Below, in pieces: positions 16,693-25,500 of a stretch of DNA of 64,000 bases. Each line of letters starts with the position of its first letter. Positions within the stretch are counted from its first letter, which is position 1. The notes beneath the pieces were generated by a model. That model was not told the DNA's origin and did not search any database. It worked only from the letters and a program-made list of their open reading frames with translations. This DNA comes from Rhodothermales bacterium. GTDB taxonomy: Bacteria; Bacteroidota; Rhodothermia; Rhodothermales; UBA10348. Position numbers and translations under genes: made by a program. Where the stretch lies: contig JANJTM010000032.1 of NCBI GenBank assembly GCA_024711125.1, forward strand, positions 33,070 through 97,069. Reading direction: 5' to 3'.

Positions 16693-17355
16693 GTGCAGTA
16701 TTCGTCGGATTCGGTCGAGCACCTCGTCGAGCAGTTTGCCAGGCTGCCCACGATCGGGCGCAAGACCGCGCGGCGGCTGGCCGCGTACGTGCTCAAGATG
16801 TCCCGCGACGAGGTCGTGGGGCTCGCCGACGCGCTCGTGGCGGTGAAGGACCGCGTGCGCTCGTGCAAGGTGTGCCACAACGTTACCGACGACGAACTGT
16901 GCGGAATCTGCCGGGCGACCCGCAGGGATCGCTCGGTGGTATGCGTCGTCGAGGAAGCGAACGACGTGATGGCGATCGAGCGCACGAACGAGTACGACGG
17001 GCTCTACCACGTGCTGGGCGGCGTGATCTCGCCGCTCGACGGGGTGGGACCCGACGACCTGCGCATCCGCGAACTCGTCGAACGCGTCCGCACGAGCCGG
17101 GCGGCCCGGGTGGCCGAGCCCGACGCGTCGGGAGACGGAAGCGACCCGACGCCGCCCGTGGCGATCGTCGAGATCATCCTGGCCATGAATCCGAATACGG
17201 AGGGCGACACGACGGCCTACTACCTGGCCCAGATCCTGCAGCCGTTCGGCGTCAAGGTCTCCAGGATTGCCCGGGGTCTTCCGATCGGAAGCGATCTGGA
17301 GTACGCCGACGAGGCCACCCTGTCGCGCGCGCTCGAGGCGCGCGGTACGCTCTGA
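16693..17355 (+). CDS. recR: Recombination protein RecR
   Basis: A 220-residue RecR starting at GTG 16693. Visible are the N-terminal HhH ([19 protein letters not shown]), the four-Cys zinc finger CKVCHN...CGIC, and the Toprim domain with [33 protein letters not shown] and the Walker B-like [11 protein letters not shown]...YY. A slightly longer than usual loop (~140-158, Ala, Asp and Ser-rich) interrupts the Toprim domain. RecR works with RecO and RecF to load RecA at gaps. Confidence 0.95.
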   Translation: MQYSSDSVEHLVEQFARLPTIGRKTARRLAAYVLKMSRDEVVGLADALVAVKDRVRSCKVCHNVTDDELCGICRATRRDRSVVCVVEEANDVMAIERTNEYDGLYHVLGGVISPLDGVGPDDLRIRELVERVRTSRAARVAEPDASGDGSDPTPPVAIVEIILAMNPNTEGDTTAYYLAQILQPFGVKVSRIARGLPIGSDLEYADEATLSRALEARGTL

Positions 17356-17356
17356 C

Positions 17357-19033
17357 ATGGAGCGCGCGCCCGGGGTACTGCTCGGCCGCCGGAAGGCGAT
17401 CGCCCTGGCCGTACCGGTCGCCGTCGTCCTCGCGGCGTGGGTCGCCTGGCCCATGCTTCGACTGCTCGGTGCCGCGCTCGAACCCGGAGTACTGGCGCGC
17501 CTGTTCGAGGGGCCGTCTTCGGTCAACCTGCGCGCTTTGGCCAATTCCGTCCGTCTCTCGGTACTGACCGTGCTCGGATCGGCCGCGCTCGGCACGGGGC
17601 TCGCGTACGCATTGTTCCGATATGCGCTTCCGCTGCGCCGCGTACTCGCGGCGTTGGCGGCCCTGCCGCTTGCCCTGCCGCCCCTCGTCGGTGTGCTGGC
17701 TTTCCTCTTCCTGTACGGGGAAAGCGGAATCCTCCCCCGCGGAATCCAGGCCCTCGCGGGCCTCGAGCGCGTTCCGTTCTCCTTCGACGGCTTCTCGGCC
17801 GTGTTGCTGGTACACGTCTACTCCTTCTACGTGTACTTCTTCCTCTTCGCGTCGGCTGCCCTGAAGGGCATGGACCGCTCGCTGCTCGAAGCCTCGGCCG
17901 ACCTCGGTGCGGGCGAGTGGACCACGTTCCGCCGCGTCGTCCTTCCGCTCCTCGTCCCCTCGCTCGTCGGCGCCTCTCTCCTCGTCTTCATGCTGAGCAT
18001 GGCGTCGTTCACGGCGCCGCTGCTGTTCGCCTCGACCGAGCCGTTCCTCACGCTGCAGATCTACAACTACAAGATGAACGGCGCGATGGACCTGTCGGCC
18101 GGCGCGTCGGTGGTGCTGACCGCGATCTGCCTCGTCTTCCTCGTGGGCATCGAGTGGCGTCGCTCCGCGGAAGCCCGCACGGCCGGAAAAGGGTCCCCCG
18201 CGCCCCCGCTGCCCGTCGCTTCAGGGCCTGCTCGCTTCGCGGCGCTGCTCCTGGTGGTCGCCTTCGTGACGTTCCTCGTACTCCCCATCCTGACGATCGT
18301 GCTGATCTCGTTCGTCGAGGAGGGCTCGTGGACGTGGCAGATCCTGCCCGAGCGGTATACGCTGGTCAACTACGTCAGCCTGTTCTCGCAGGCCGACGTG
18401 TTCGCGCCGGCGTGGAACAGCCTGCGCATGGCGGTGCTTGCCACCGGGCTGAACGTGGTTTTCGGCGTCGCCGCCGGCCTGTTGATCGCGCAGAGCCGGT
18501 TGCCCGGGCGCGCCGCGATCCGCGTCTTTTCCGTCCTGCCGTTCGCGGTCCCGGGCACGGTGATCGGAATCAACCTCATCCTCGCATTCGACGAGCCGTC
18601 GGTCGCCGGGTTCGGACACGCGCTCGTCGGAACGTTCTGGCTGCTTCCGCTCGCCTATTTCATCCGGCACGTGCCGCTCGTCGTGCGTTCGACCGTTTCG
18701 GCGCTCCAGGCGCTGGATCCCCGGCTCGCCGAGGCGTCGTCGGACCTCGGAGCCTCCACGTGGATGACCTTTCGCCGGGTCGTATTGCCGATCATCGCCC
18801 CGGGCATCCTCGCGGGTACCCTGCTGACCTTCGTCGCGGCCGTCGGCGAGTTCGTCGCGTCGATCCTGCTCTACACGGTCGACAACCGGCCGATCTCGAT
18901 CGAGATCCTCGCCCAGCTCCGCCTGTACGACTTCGGGGCCGCCGCGGCCTACTCGGTCCTGCTCATGGCCATCATAGGCGCGGCGACCCTGGTCGTGCAG
19001 CGGCTGGGCAGCTCTCCCGACCGTTCGATGTGA
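17357..19033 (+). CDS. Iron-type ABC transporter permease (FbpB/SfuB-like)
   Basis: A 558-residue permease with two fused BPD_transp_1 domains and about 12 membrane helices. Both ATPase-coupling EAA loops are clear: EASADLGAGEWTTFRRVVLP in the first half and EASSDLGASTWMTFRRVVLP in the second. The double-domain form is typical of ferric-iron and related importers (FbpB, SfuB). No binding protein or ATPase is adjacent, so the rest of the transporter is elsewhere and the substrate is inferred. The ATG at 17357 lies one base after the recR stop, suggesting coupled expression with recR. Confidence 0.85.
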   Translation: MERAPGVLLGRRKAIALAVPVAVVLAAWVAWPMLRLLGAALEPGVLARLFEGPSSVNLRALANSVRLSVLTVLGSAALGTGLAYALFRYALPLRRVLAALAALPLALPPLVGVLAFLFLYGESGILPRGIQALAGLERVPFSFDGFSAVLLVHVYSFYVYFFLFASAALKGMDRSLLEASADLGAGEWTTFRRVVLPLLVPSLVGASLLVFMLSMASFTAPLLFASTEPFLTLQIYNYKMNGAMDLSAGASVVLTAICLVFLVGIEWRRSAEARTAGKGSPAPPLPVASGPARFAALLLVVAFVTFLVLPILTIVLISFVEEGSWTWQILPERYTLVNYVSLFSQADVFAPAWNSLRMAVLATGLNVVFGVAAGLLIAQSRLPGRAAIRVFSVLPFAVPGTVIGINLILAFDEPSVAGFGHALVGTFWLLPLAYFIRHVPLVVRSTVSALQALDPRLAEASSDLGASTWMTFRRVVLPIIAPGILAGTLLTFVAAVGEFVASILLYTVDNRPISIEILAQLRLYDFGAAAAYSVLLMAIIGAATLVVQRLGSSPDRSM

Positions 19034-19046
19034 CCCGGCTGGACGC

Positions 19047-20246
19047 CTAGATGTCGCTCGTCATGATGAAGGTCGGGCGGCGCGAGAACGACTTGTACTG
19101 CGGGCGCAGGCGCTCGGCGTTGTAGTACTTGTGCACGTCCACGACCTTCTTCGTACCGATAACGACGTCGATCGGCACGTTGTCGTACGCGCCGTTGCGC
19201 AGGCTGACGAGCCGACCCGAGGTGTTGGAAAGCACGAGGTCGAGCGCGAGGTTGCCGAACGCCATCGGGACGATGGAATCGAGCGCGTCGGGGTTTCCGC
19301 TGCGCACGAGGTACCCGAGCCGCTGGTTGATCACGTTGATCTTGCGTCCGTTGTTGTACTTCGCCGACAGGTCCTTGAGGTCGGCGGCGATCTTGTCGCC
19401 GATGCCGCCGAGTTTCTTGTGGCCGTACTGGTCGGCCTCGCCGCCCTCGAACGACATGCCCTCGTGCTTGGTCAGGCGGGCGCCCTCGCTCACGATGATG
19501 ACCGAATACTTCGACGGATGCCGATTCCGATCGAAGGTGGCGAGTTCGGCCAGGTGTTCGATCTCGACCGGGTACTCGGGGATGACGCAGCGGTCCGCCG
19601 CGCCGGCCATGGTCGGAAGCAGGGCCGTGAATCCGGCGTATCGGCCGAACACCTCGATCACCAGGAAGCGCTCGTGCGAACCCGCCGACGTGCGCAGCGA
19701 ATGCGCCATCTCGATCGTGCGCGTGACGCACGTGCCGAATCCGATGCAATAATCGGTTCCCGGCACGTCGTTGTCCATCGTCTTCGGAATCGCGACCACC
19801 TTGACGCCTTCCTGGTGCAGCCGGTGTCCGTAGCTCAGCGTATCGTCGCCGCCGATCGGGATCAGGAAGTCGACACCCAGCCAGTCCAGGTTGCGGAGGA
19901 CATGCGGAGTGACGTCATTCAGTTCGCCCTTGTAGGAGTCCCTGAGGTGAGGAGGAAGGTTCGACGCGGGAAGCGCGCTCGGCCGCGTGCGCGACGAGTG
20001 CAGGAAGGTGCCGCCCGTGCGACCCGCGCGGTTCACCACGTCCTCGGTCAGCTCGATGAAGTTCTCCCGGTTGTCGTAGTCCTTCTCCGGCACCATGTCC
20101 ACGACGCCCGCCCAGCCGCGGCGAAGTCCGATGACACGGTATCCTTCACGGATGGCGCGGATGGTGACCGCGCGGATGGCAGGGTTCAACCCGGGGACGT
20201 CGCCGCCTCCGGTGAGGATCGCGATGGTGCCCTTCTTCTGGGACAT
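19047..20246 (-). CDS. 6-phosphofructokinase, probably pyrophosphate-dependent
   Basis: A 399-residue phosphofructokinase phosphorylating fructose 6-phosphate in glycolysis. Signatures: ILTGGGDVPGLNPAIRAV at the N-terminus, the phosphoryl-donor loop IPIGGDDTL, the catalytic PKTMDND and FGRYAGF. An Asp after GGD (equivalent to position 104 of the E. coli enzyme) and Lys in PKT (position 124) are the marks of pyrophosphate-using PFKs, which are reversible. It is divergent from the gene at 20431 and convergent with the permease (13 bases between stops). A -33/-7 promoter-like pair and an operator-like palindrome lie upstream. Confidence 0.9.
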   Translation of the reverse strand: MSQKKGTIAILTGGGDVPGLNPAIRAVTIRAIREGYRVIGLRRGWAGVVDMVPEKDYDNRENFIELTEDVVNRAGRTGGTFLHSSRTRPSALPASNLPPHLRDSYKGELNDVTPHVLRNLDWLGVDFLIPIGGDDTLSYGHRLHQEGVKVVAIPKTMDNDVPGTDYCIGFGTCVTRTIEMAHSLRTSAGSHERFLVIEVFGRYAGFTALLPTMAGAADRCVIPEYPVEIEHLAELATFDRNRHPSKYSVIIVSEGARLTKHEGMSFEGGEADQYGHKKLGGIGDKIAADLKDLSAKYNNGRKINVINQRLGYLVRSGNPDALDSIVPMAFGNLALDLVLSNTSGRLVSLRNGAYDNVPIDVVIGTKKVVDVHKYYNAERLRPQYKSFSRRPTFIMTSDI

Positions 20247-20325
20247 GGCCGTCGGGCGCAGGTACGCGCGGTGCTATCGTTATCCGGCAGCGTCCGGCGA
20301 TTTGCCGGGGTGGACCGGAATCGTC

Positions 20326-20357
20326 GCAACTTAGACCCGTGCGCCGCCCCGGTGCAA
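20326..20357 (-). promoter_or_regulatory. Putative Bacteroidota-type promoter of the PFK gene
   Basis: Read on the minus strand, TTG (20357-20355), a 21-base spacer and TAAGTTGC (20333-20326) resemble the TTTG/TAnnTTTG promoter of Bacteroidota, about 80 bases before the PFK start. Confidence 0.4.
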
Positions 20358-20369
20358 GGATCGCACGGG

Positions 20370-20383
20370 CGGAAGCGCTTCCG
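20370..20383. promoter_or_regulatory. LacI/GalR-family operator-like palindrome
   Basis: CGGAAGCGCTTCCG is a perfect 14-bp palindrome with the AAGCGCTT core bound by LacI/GalR-family regulators. It sits between divergent promoters of the phosphofructokinase and the saccharopine dehydrogenase-like gene, just upstream of the PFK -33 element. Confidence 0.4.
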
Positions 20384-20411
20384 TTCACAGCGGGTTCATG
20401 CCGTGCGCCCG

Positions 20412-20418
20412 TATCTTC
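20412..20418 (+). promoter_or_regulatory. TATCTTC -7-like element
   Basis: TATCTTC lies 12 bases before the ATG at 20431. The same heptamer occurs before the genes at 49746 and 54233. No good -33 match is seen. Confidence 0.25.
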
Positions 20419-20430
20419 ACGCCCTTCACA

Positions 20431-21621
20431 ATGGGGTCCCGAAACGTGGAATTCGTGATCATCGGAGCCGGGCAGATCGGCTCGGCCGTGGCCCGCGAAC
20501 TCGTGTCGCAGGACGGCGTGACGGCCGTGCGGGTGCTCGATTCGCACGCACGGGCGCTTTCGGAACTGGGTGACTCCGTCCACGACCCCAAGCTGCAGTC
20601 CTTCCAGGTCGACGCGCGGGATGTGCACGCGGTCGCGCCCATCCTGGCCGGGGCCTCGTGCGTGATAGGCGCCGGCTCGCCCGCGCTCAGCCTGACCACG
20701 GCGCGCCTCGCCCTCGAGGCCGGCAGCCACTACTGCGACCTCGGCGGTCCCGACTCGGTGCTGGGCGAAGAACTGGCCCTCGAGGACGAGGCGCGGGCCC
20801 GGGGACGGTGGATCGTACCCGGCTGCGGCCTCGCCCCGGGCCTGGTCAACATGGTCTGCGTTCACGGCGTCGAACAGTTCGACCGCGTCGAGAGCGCGTG
20901 TATCCGCGTCGGCGACATCCCCCACGACCCGGTCCCGCCCTTCCGCTTCCAGGTCGCCTGGTCGGCCGAGAAGCTGGTGGAGGATTATACCCAGCCCGTG
21001 CATTCGATCGTGGACGGCGAACTGCACACCGGCGATCCTCTCGACATGGAGGAACGTATCCGGTTCGCCCCGCCGTTCGAGTCCCTGGAGGCCTTCACGA
21101 CGGCCGGCAGCCTCTCGATGCTTGCCCGGGATCTCGTCGGAAGAGTCCGCTACCTCGACCACAAGACCATCCGCTGGCCCGGCCACCTGGACCAGATGCG
21201 TTTCGTCATGGGACTCGGGCTCGGAGAGCCCCGCTCCATCGACGTGCGCACCCACCTGACGTACCGCGACATCCTGATCCGGCGGATGCGGCAGCGCATA
21301 CCACCGATCGCGGCCGACGCGGTGCTCATGCGCATCACCGTGCACGGGGAGCGGGAGGGACGCATGCAGTCGCTCGTGTTCGAGATGACCGAGGGACCCG
21401 ATCCGGACGGCGGGATATCGGCCATGCGCCGCTGCACCGCGGTGCCCGCGGCGACGGTGGCGCTGTTGCTCGCAGGCGGTGCCGTGAAGGGAGGCGGTGC
21501 CGCACCGCCCGAGCGCGTCGTGCCGCGCGAGGCATTCCTGCACCACGTCGCGAACCGGGGGCTCGAGGTCCGCTCCACCTGGAGGAACGGCTACGTTCCG
21601 GTGACCGAGCCGGTGGAATGA
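20431..21621 (+). CDS. Saccharopine dehydrogenase-like NAD(P)-binding protein
   Basis: A 396-residue oxidoreductase. The N-terminal Rossmann fold starts FVIIGAGQIGSAVARELV, and ARLALEAGSHYCDLGGP is a typical saccharopine dehydrogenase-like block. The central PGCGLAPGLVNM and following alpha/beta region match the saccharopine reductase C-terminal domain family. Members act on lysine, carboxynorspermidine or unknown imino acids, so substrate is undetermined. The ATG at 20431 is chosen because it directly precedes the Rossmann strand. It is convergent with the SDR gene, one base separating stops. Confidence 0.8.
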   Translation: MGSRNVEFVIIGAGQIGSAVARELVSQDGVTAVRVLDSHARALSELGDSVHDPKLQSFQVDARDVHAVAPILAGASCVIGAGSPALSLTTARLALEAGSHYCDLGGPDSVLGEELALEDEARARGRWIVPGCGLAPGLVNMVCVHGVEQFDRVESACIRVGDIPHDPVPPFRFQVAWSAEKLVEDYTQPVHSIVDGELHTGDPLDMEERIRFAPPFESLEAFTTAGSLSMLARDLVGRVRYLDHKTIRWPGHLDQMRFVMGLGLGEPRSIDVRTHLTYRDILIRRMRQRIPPIAADAVLMRITVHGEREGRMQSLVFEMTEGPDPDGGISAMRRCTAVPAATVALLLAGGAVKGGGAAPPERVVPREAFLHHVANRGLEVRSTWRNGYVPVTEPVE

Positions 21622-21622
21622 A

Positions 21623-22300
21623 TCACGCGGAGGTTCCGTACAGGCGAACCACGGAGCCGTTCGGGGCCGGATCGCCGGGAGATGCCAGGTCCACGCACCG
21701 CTTGGCCAATTCGTCGGCGCGTACGCCGGATCCGGACGTGCCGTCGAAGAGGACCATGGACGGCGCCACGACCCGCGCCACGAGACCCGCGTGCCCGTGC
21801 TCGGCCGCGATCGCCTCGACGAGCCGAACCAGGCCCCCCTTCGCCGCCGAATAGGCTCCCTGCTCGGCCGCGCCGCCGTCGACTCCCTGCCGGGCCGCGA
21901 TGGCCACCAGGTGCCCTCCGCCCGCGACGAGAGCGTGTCGGGTCGCTTCGCGCAAGGAGAGAAAAGCCGTCGTCAGGTTCACGTCCACGAGCGCCCGCCA
22001 GGCTTCGAGCGACGTATCGACCAGCGGCGACATTCCCCATGCGCCCGCGGCGTGGACGAATTGTGCGATCCCGCCCGATTCCCGTGCGACGCGGGCAAAC
22101 GCGGCGGTCACCGCCCGCTCGTCGGTCAGATCGCACACCACCGGGCGCACCCCGGGATCCGGCCCGGAGACCAACGGGTCCGAAGCGGAGCGGACGAAAG
22201 CGGCGACCGGACGGCCGCGGCGTACGAACTCCGCGCAAAGAAGTCGCCCCAGGCGCCCGCCGGCTCCGGTTACTACCGCGACCCGTTCGCTGCCGATCAT
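21623..22300 (-). CDS. Short-chain dehydrogenase/reductase, atypical active site
   Basis: A 225-residue SDR: TGAGGRLG cofactor motif near residue 10, DLTD acidic turn, VHAAGAWG (variant of NNAG) and YSAAK catalytic Tyr-Lys. The serine normally 13 residues before the Tyr is absent; the strand reads VAIAARQG with Ala/Arg at those positions. Either the active site is altered or the protein is non-catalytic. The start ATG at 22300 immediately precedes the Rossmann strand. It is divergent from sprA. Confidence 0.8.
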   Translation of the reverse strand: MIGSERVAVVTGAGGRLGRLLCAEFVRRGRPVAAFVRSASDPLVSGPDPGVRPVVCDLTDERAVTAAFARVARESGGIAQFVHAAGAWGMSPLVDTSLEAWRALVDVNLTTAFLSLREATRHALVAGGGHLVAIAARQGVDGGAAEQGAYSAAKGGLVRLVEAIAAEHGHAGLVARVVAPSMVLFDGTSGSGVRADELAKRCVDLASPGDPAPNGSVVRLYGTSA

Positions 22301-22399
22301 GGATCCTCCCGTGTCGAGCCCTCGATTCCGTTCACGAACCCGGACCGCCCGTACAGGCGCGGCCACGTGCGTTTGACCAAGGGTCGGACGGCTTTGTTC

Positions 22400-22430
22400 T
22401 TGTCGCCGGCGGCACACGGACGTAGTTTTC
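22400..22430 (+). promoter_or_regulatory. Putative sprA promoter
   Basis: TTG (22400-22402), a 20-base spacer and TAGTTTTC (22423-22430) match the Bacteroidota -33/-7 pattern. It lies about 155 bases before the sprA start in the 283-base intergenic region, which holds no gene. Confidence 0.45.
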
Positions 22431-22583
22431 CGGGCCGGAATTCGACCTCGGGATCCGGCGCCGTCCGATTCCGTTACCCCCTCGTTCGGCCCCCGCGACC
22501 GGTATTCCCGAAACCAACGATAGCTCCTCCGCGCGTCACCGTTACCGACCGACCCTGTCCCTTCTCCCGGACGGCCTGCTGAC

Positions 22584-25500
22584 TTGAATCGCGGATCTGC
22601 CATCGAGCCTATCGGCCCGGTCGACCCGGCCACGCGTACCCGAGGCGCCCCGGAAGGCGCCGACGCGGGTCGTCGTTCGGCCCGTGCGGCACGGACGCTC
22701 GCCGTCCTCGTATCGTCCAGCGCGCTCCTGGCGTCGGTGCTCGTGCTTCAGGCCGCACCCGAACGGACGTCCGTGACCGCGAGGTGGCGTCCGGCGATCG
22801 CCGACACCGATTCCGTCTCGGTGGATTCGCTGCGCCGCCTGCTCGTCGCGCCGGCCGACACCGACTCCGTCGCGTTCGACTCGGCGCGCGTCGACAGCCT
22901 GGCGCTCGATTCGCTGGTTGCCGACAGCCTGGCCGTGCCGCCCGACACCGGCCGCGCGTCGCGCTACATCCGCCGCGCGCTCGACGCGGCCTGGGCCCGC
23001 GGCTTCCCGCGGCGCACCCCGGGCATGGGAGCCCGGATGGGCCGGTACTGGCAGCAGCGGACCACGTTCGACACGACCAACGTCACCTTCCACGTGAGGG
23101 AGACCGTGGCCGACGGCGACGTCCGCATCCCGCTGAGACTGGACCTGGAGCGCTTCCGGACCCTCCGGCTCGAATACGACCTCGACAGGAACTGGCGGCA
23201 GCTGGTCGTGCAGCGGGCCCGAATGGCCGACCAGCGCAACCGGGGCGGCCTCGGCTTCAACATCGTCGTTCCGGGCGGCCGACAGAGCGCGTTCACGACG
23301 ATCTTCGGAAAGCCTTCCGTCGACCTCCGCGTGAACGGACAGGCCGACATCAAGGCCGGCTTCGATTACCGCAAGAGCGACCAGCAGGTGGCCATCACGG
23401 GCCGCGCGTCGCAGCTCGATCCCGACTTCAAGCAGGACCTCAGCCTCGGCATCACCGGCTCGATCGGCGACAAGCTGCAGATCAACGTCCAGTACGACTC
23501 GAAGAACCAGTTCGACTACCAGAACCAGCTCAAGCTGCAGTACACGGGCTACGAGGACGAGATCATCCAGAAGATCGAGGCCGGTAACGTCTTCCTGCAG
23601 ACTCCGTCGACCCTCATCCGGGGCGGGCAGAGCCTGTTCGGCATCAAATCGGAGTTCCAGGTCGGAGGCGTGAAGCTGACGACCGTCATGTCGCAGCAGG
23701 AGGGCCAGGCGAACAGCCTGAACATCGAGGGCGGCTCCGAATCGACCGAATTCGACCTCAAGCCCACCGACTACGACGAAGCGCTGCACTTCTTCCTGGG
23801 CTATTACTTCCGCAACCGGTTCGAGGACGCGCTCCTCGATCCTCCCAACATCCGGGTGGCCGACGGTTTCGAGCGCATCACCGAGATCGAGCTCTGGCGG
23901 CTCATGCCGACGACCCCCGAGGAGCAGAACGTCCGGCAGGTGGTCGGCGTCGTGGACCTCGGTGAGGCCCCGGCCCTGCTCACCCAGGCCGACGCCTACG
24001 TCACCGCGCGCCTGCCCGGCAACTTCGTGGACCAGTACGACGACTCGCAGGGCGGCGAGGTCGATTCGGAGATGCGCGACGGCAACGCCACGCCCGGATC
24101 CTGGCTCGAAACGGCCAAGAAGCTCACCGCGGCCGACTACCAGATCGGCAAGTTCAAGAAGCTCGAGCGCGGACGCGACTACACCATCGACGAGGTGCTG
24201 GGCTACGTCAGCCTGCGCTCGAGGCTGCAGGAGAGCGAGGCGCTGGCCGTGGCGTACCGCTTCACCGCCGGCGGACGGACCTACCAGGTCGGTGACTTTT
24301 CCACCGATACCGGCGGCTCCGACGGCGGACAGAACGAGAACAAGCTCGTCCTGAAACTCATCCGTCCGGTCCAGTTGCGTCAGCCCGCGCCCGAAGCCGC
24401 GTTCAACCCGGCCGCGTGGTACCTCGAGATGCGCAACATCTACCGCCTGCCGGGGCGGGGGATCAACCCGACCGATTTCGACCTCCAGATCTACTACGAA
24501 CCCCCGGGGCGCACCGCGTCGAAGACCCTCCCCGGCGTCGGCGGTCAGCAGACGCTGCTGCAGCTGCTCGGCCTCGACCGCGTGAACGCCAACCAGGCGC
24601 TGCGTCCGGACGACCAGTTCGACTTCCTGGTCAACTATACGATCGAACCGGGCGAAGGAAAGCTCATCTTCCCGTACCTCGAGCCCTTCGGCAGCCGGCT
24701 GGACGGCCTGATCACCGGTTCCGCACCGACCGAGGGCGCCGCGGCCGAGTTGTCGGACCTCTACGTGTTCGACAACCTGTACCTCCAGAAGAAACCCAAC
24801 GCGCGCAAGGACTCGCAGCACGACGTCTTCCGCATCAAGGGATCGTACAAGGGATCCGTGCAGGACTTCTACGACCTGAGGGCCTACGCCGGCCTCGTGC
24901 AGGGCTCGGTGCGCGTGACCTCGGGCGGAACCCCGCTGCAGGAGGGCGCCGATTTCACCGTCGACTACCAGGGCGGAACGGTCCAGATCACGAACCCGGC
25001 CTTCCTCAGTTCGGGTCGTGCGATCAACATCGAGTACGAGCAGAACTCGTTCTTCAACCTGCAGAAGAAGACGTTGCTCGGGCTGCGCGCCGACTACAAC
25101 CTGCGCGACGAGTTGGCGGTCGGCGCGACGTTGATGCGCATGACCCAGAAATCGCCGATCGACAAGTTCCGGATCGGCGAGGAGCCGGTATCGAACACCA
25201 TCTGGGGCATCGACGGATCCTACAAGGCCGAGCCACGGTGGCTCACACGCGCCGTCGACGCGCTTCCGCTCATCCAGACCAAGGAAAAGAGCCGGTTCTC
25301 GCTGACCGGCGAGTTCGCGCAGCTCCGTCCGAACCACATCGAGACGATCGCCTTCGAACGCACCCGCTCGGAGCTGCGAAAGAACGGGCGGGGGTTCCAG
25401 CCGGACGAACTGGGGGGCATCTCGTACATCGACGACTTCGAGGGCTTCAAGAACACGTTCTCCCTCATGCAGCCGGGATCGTGGTCCCTGAGCGCCGCGC

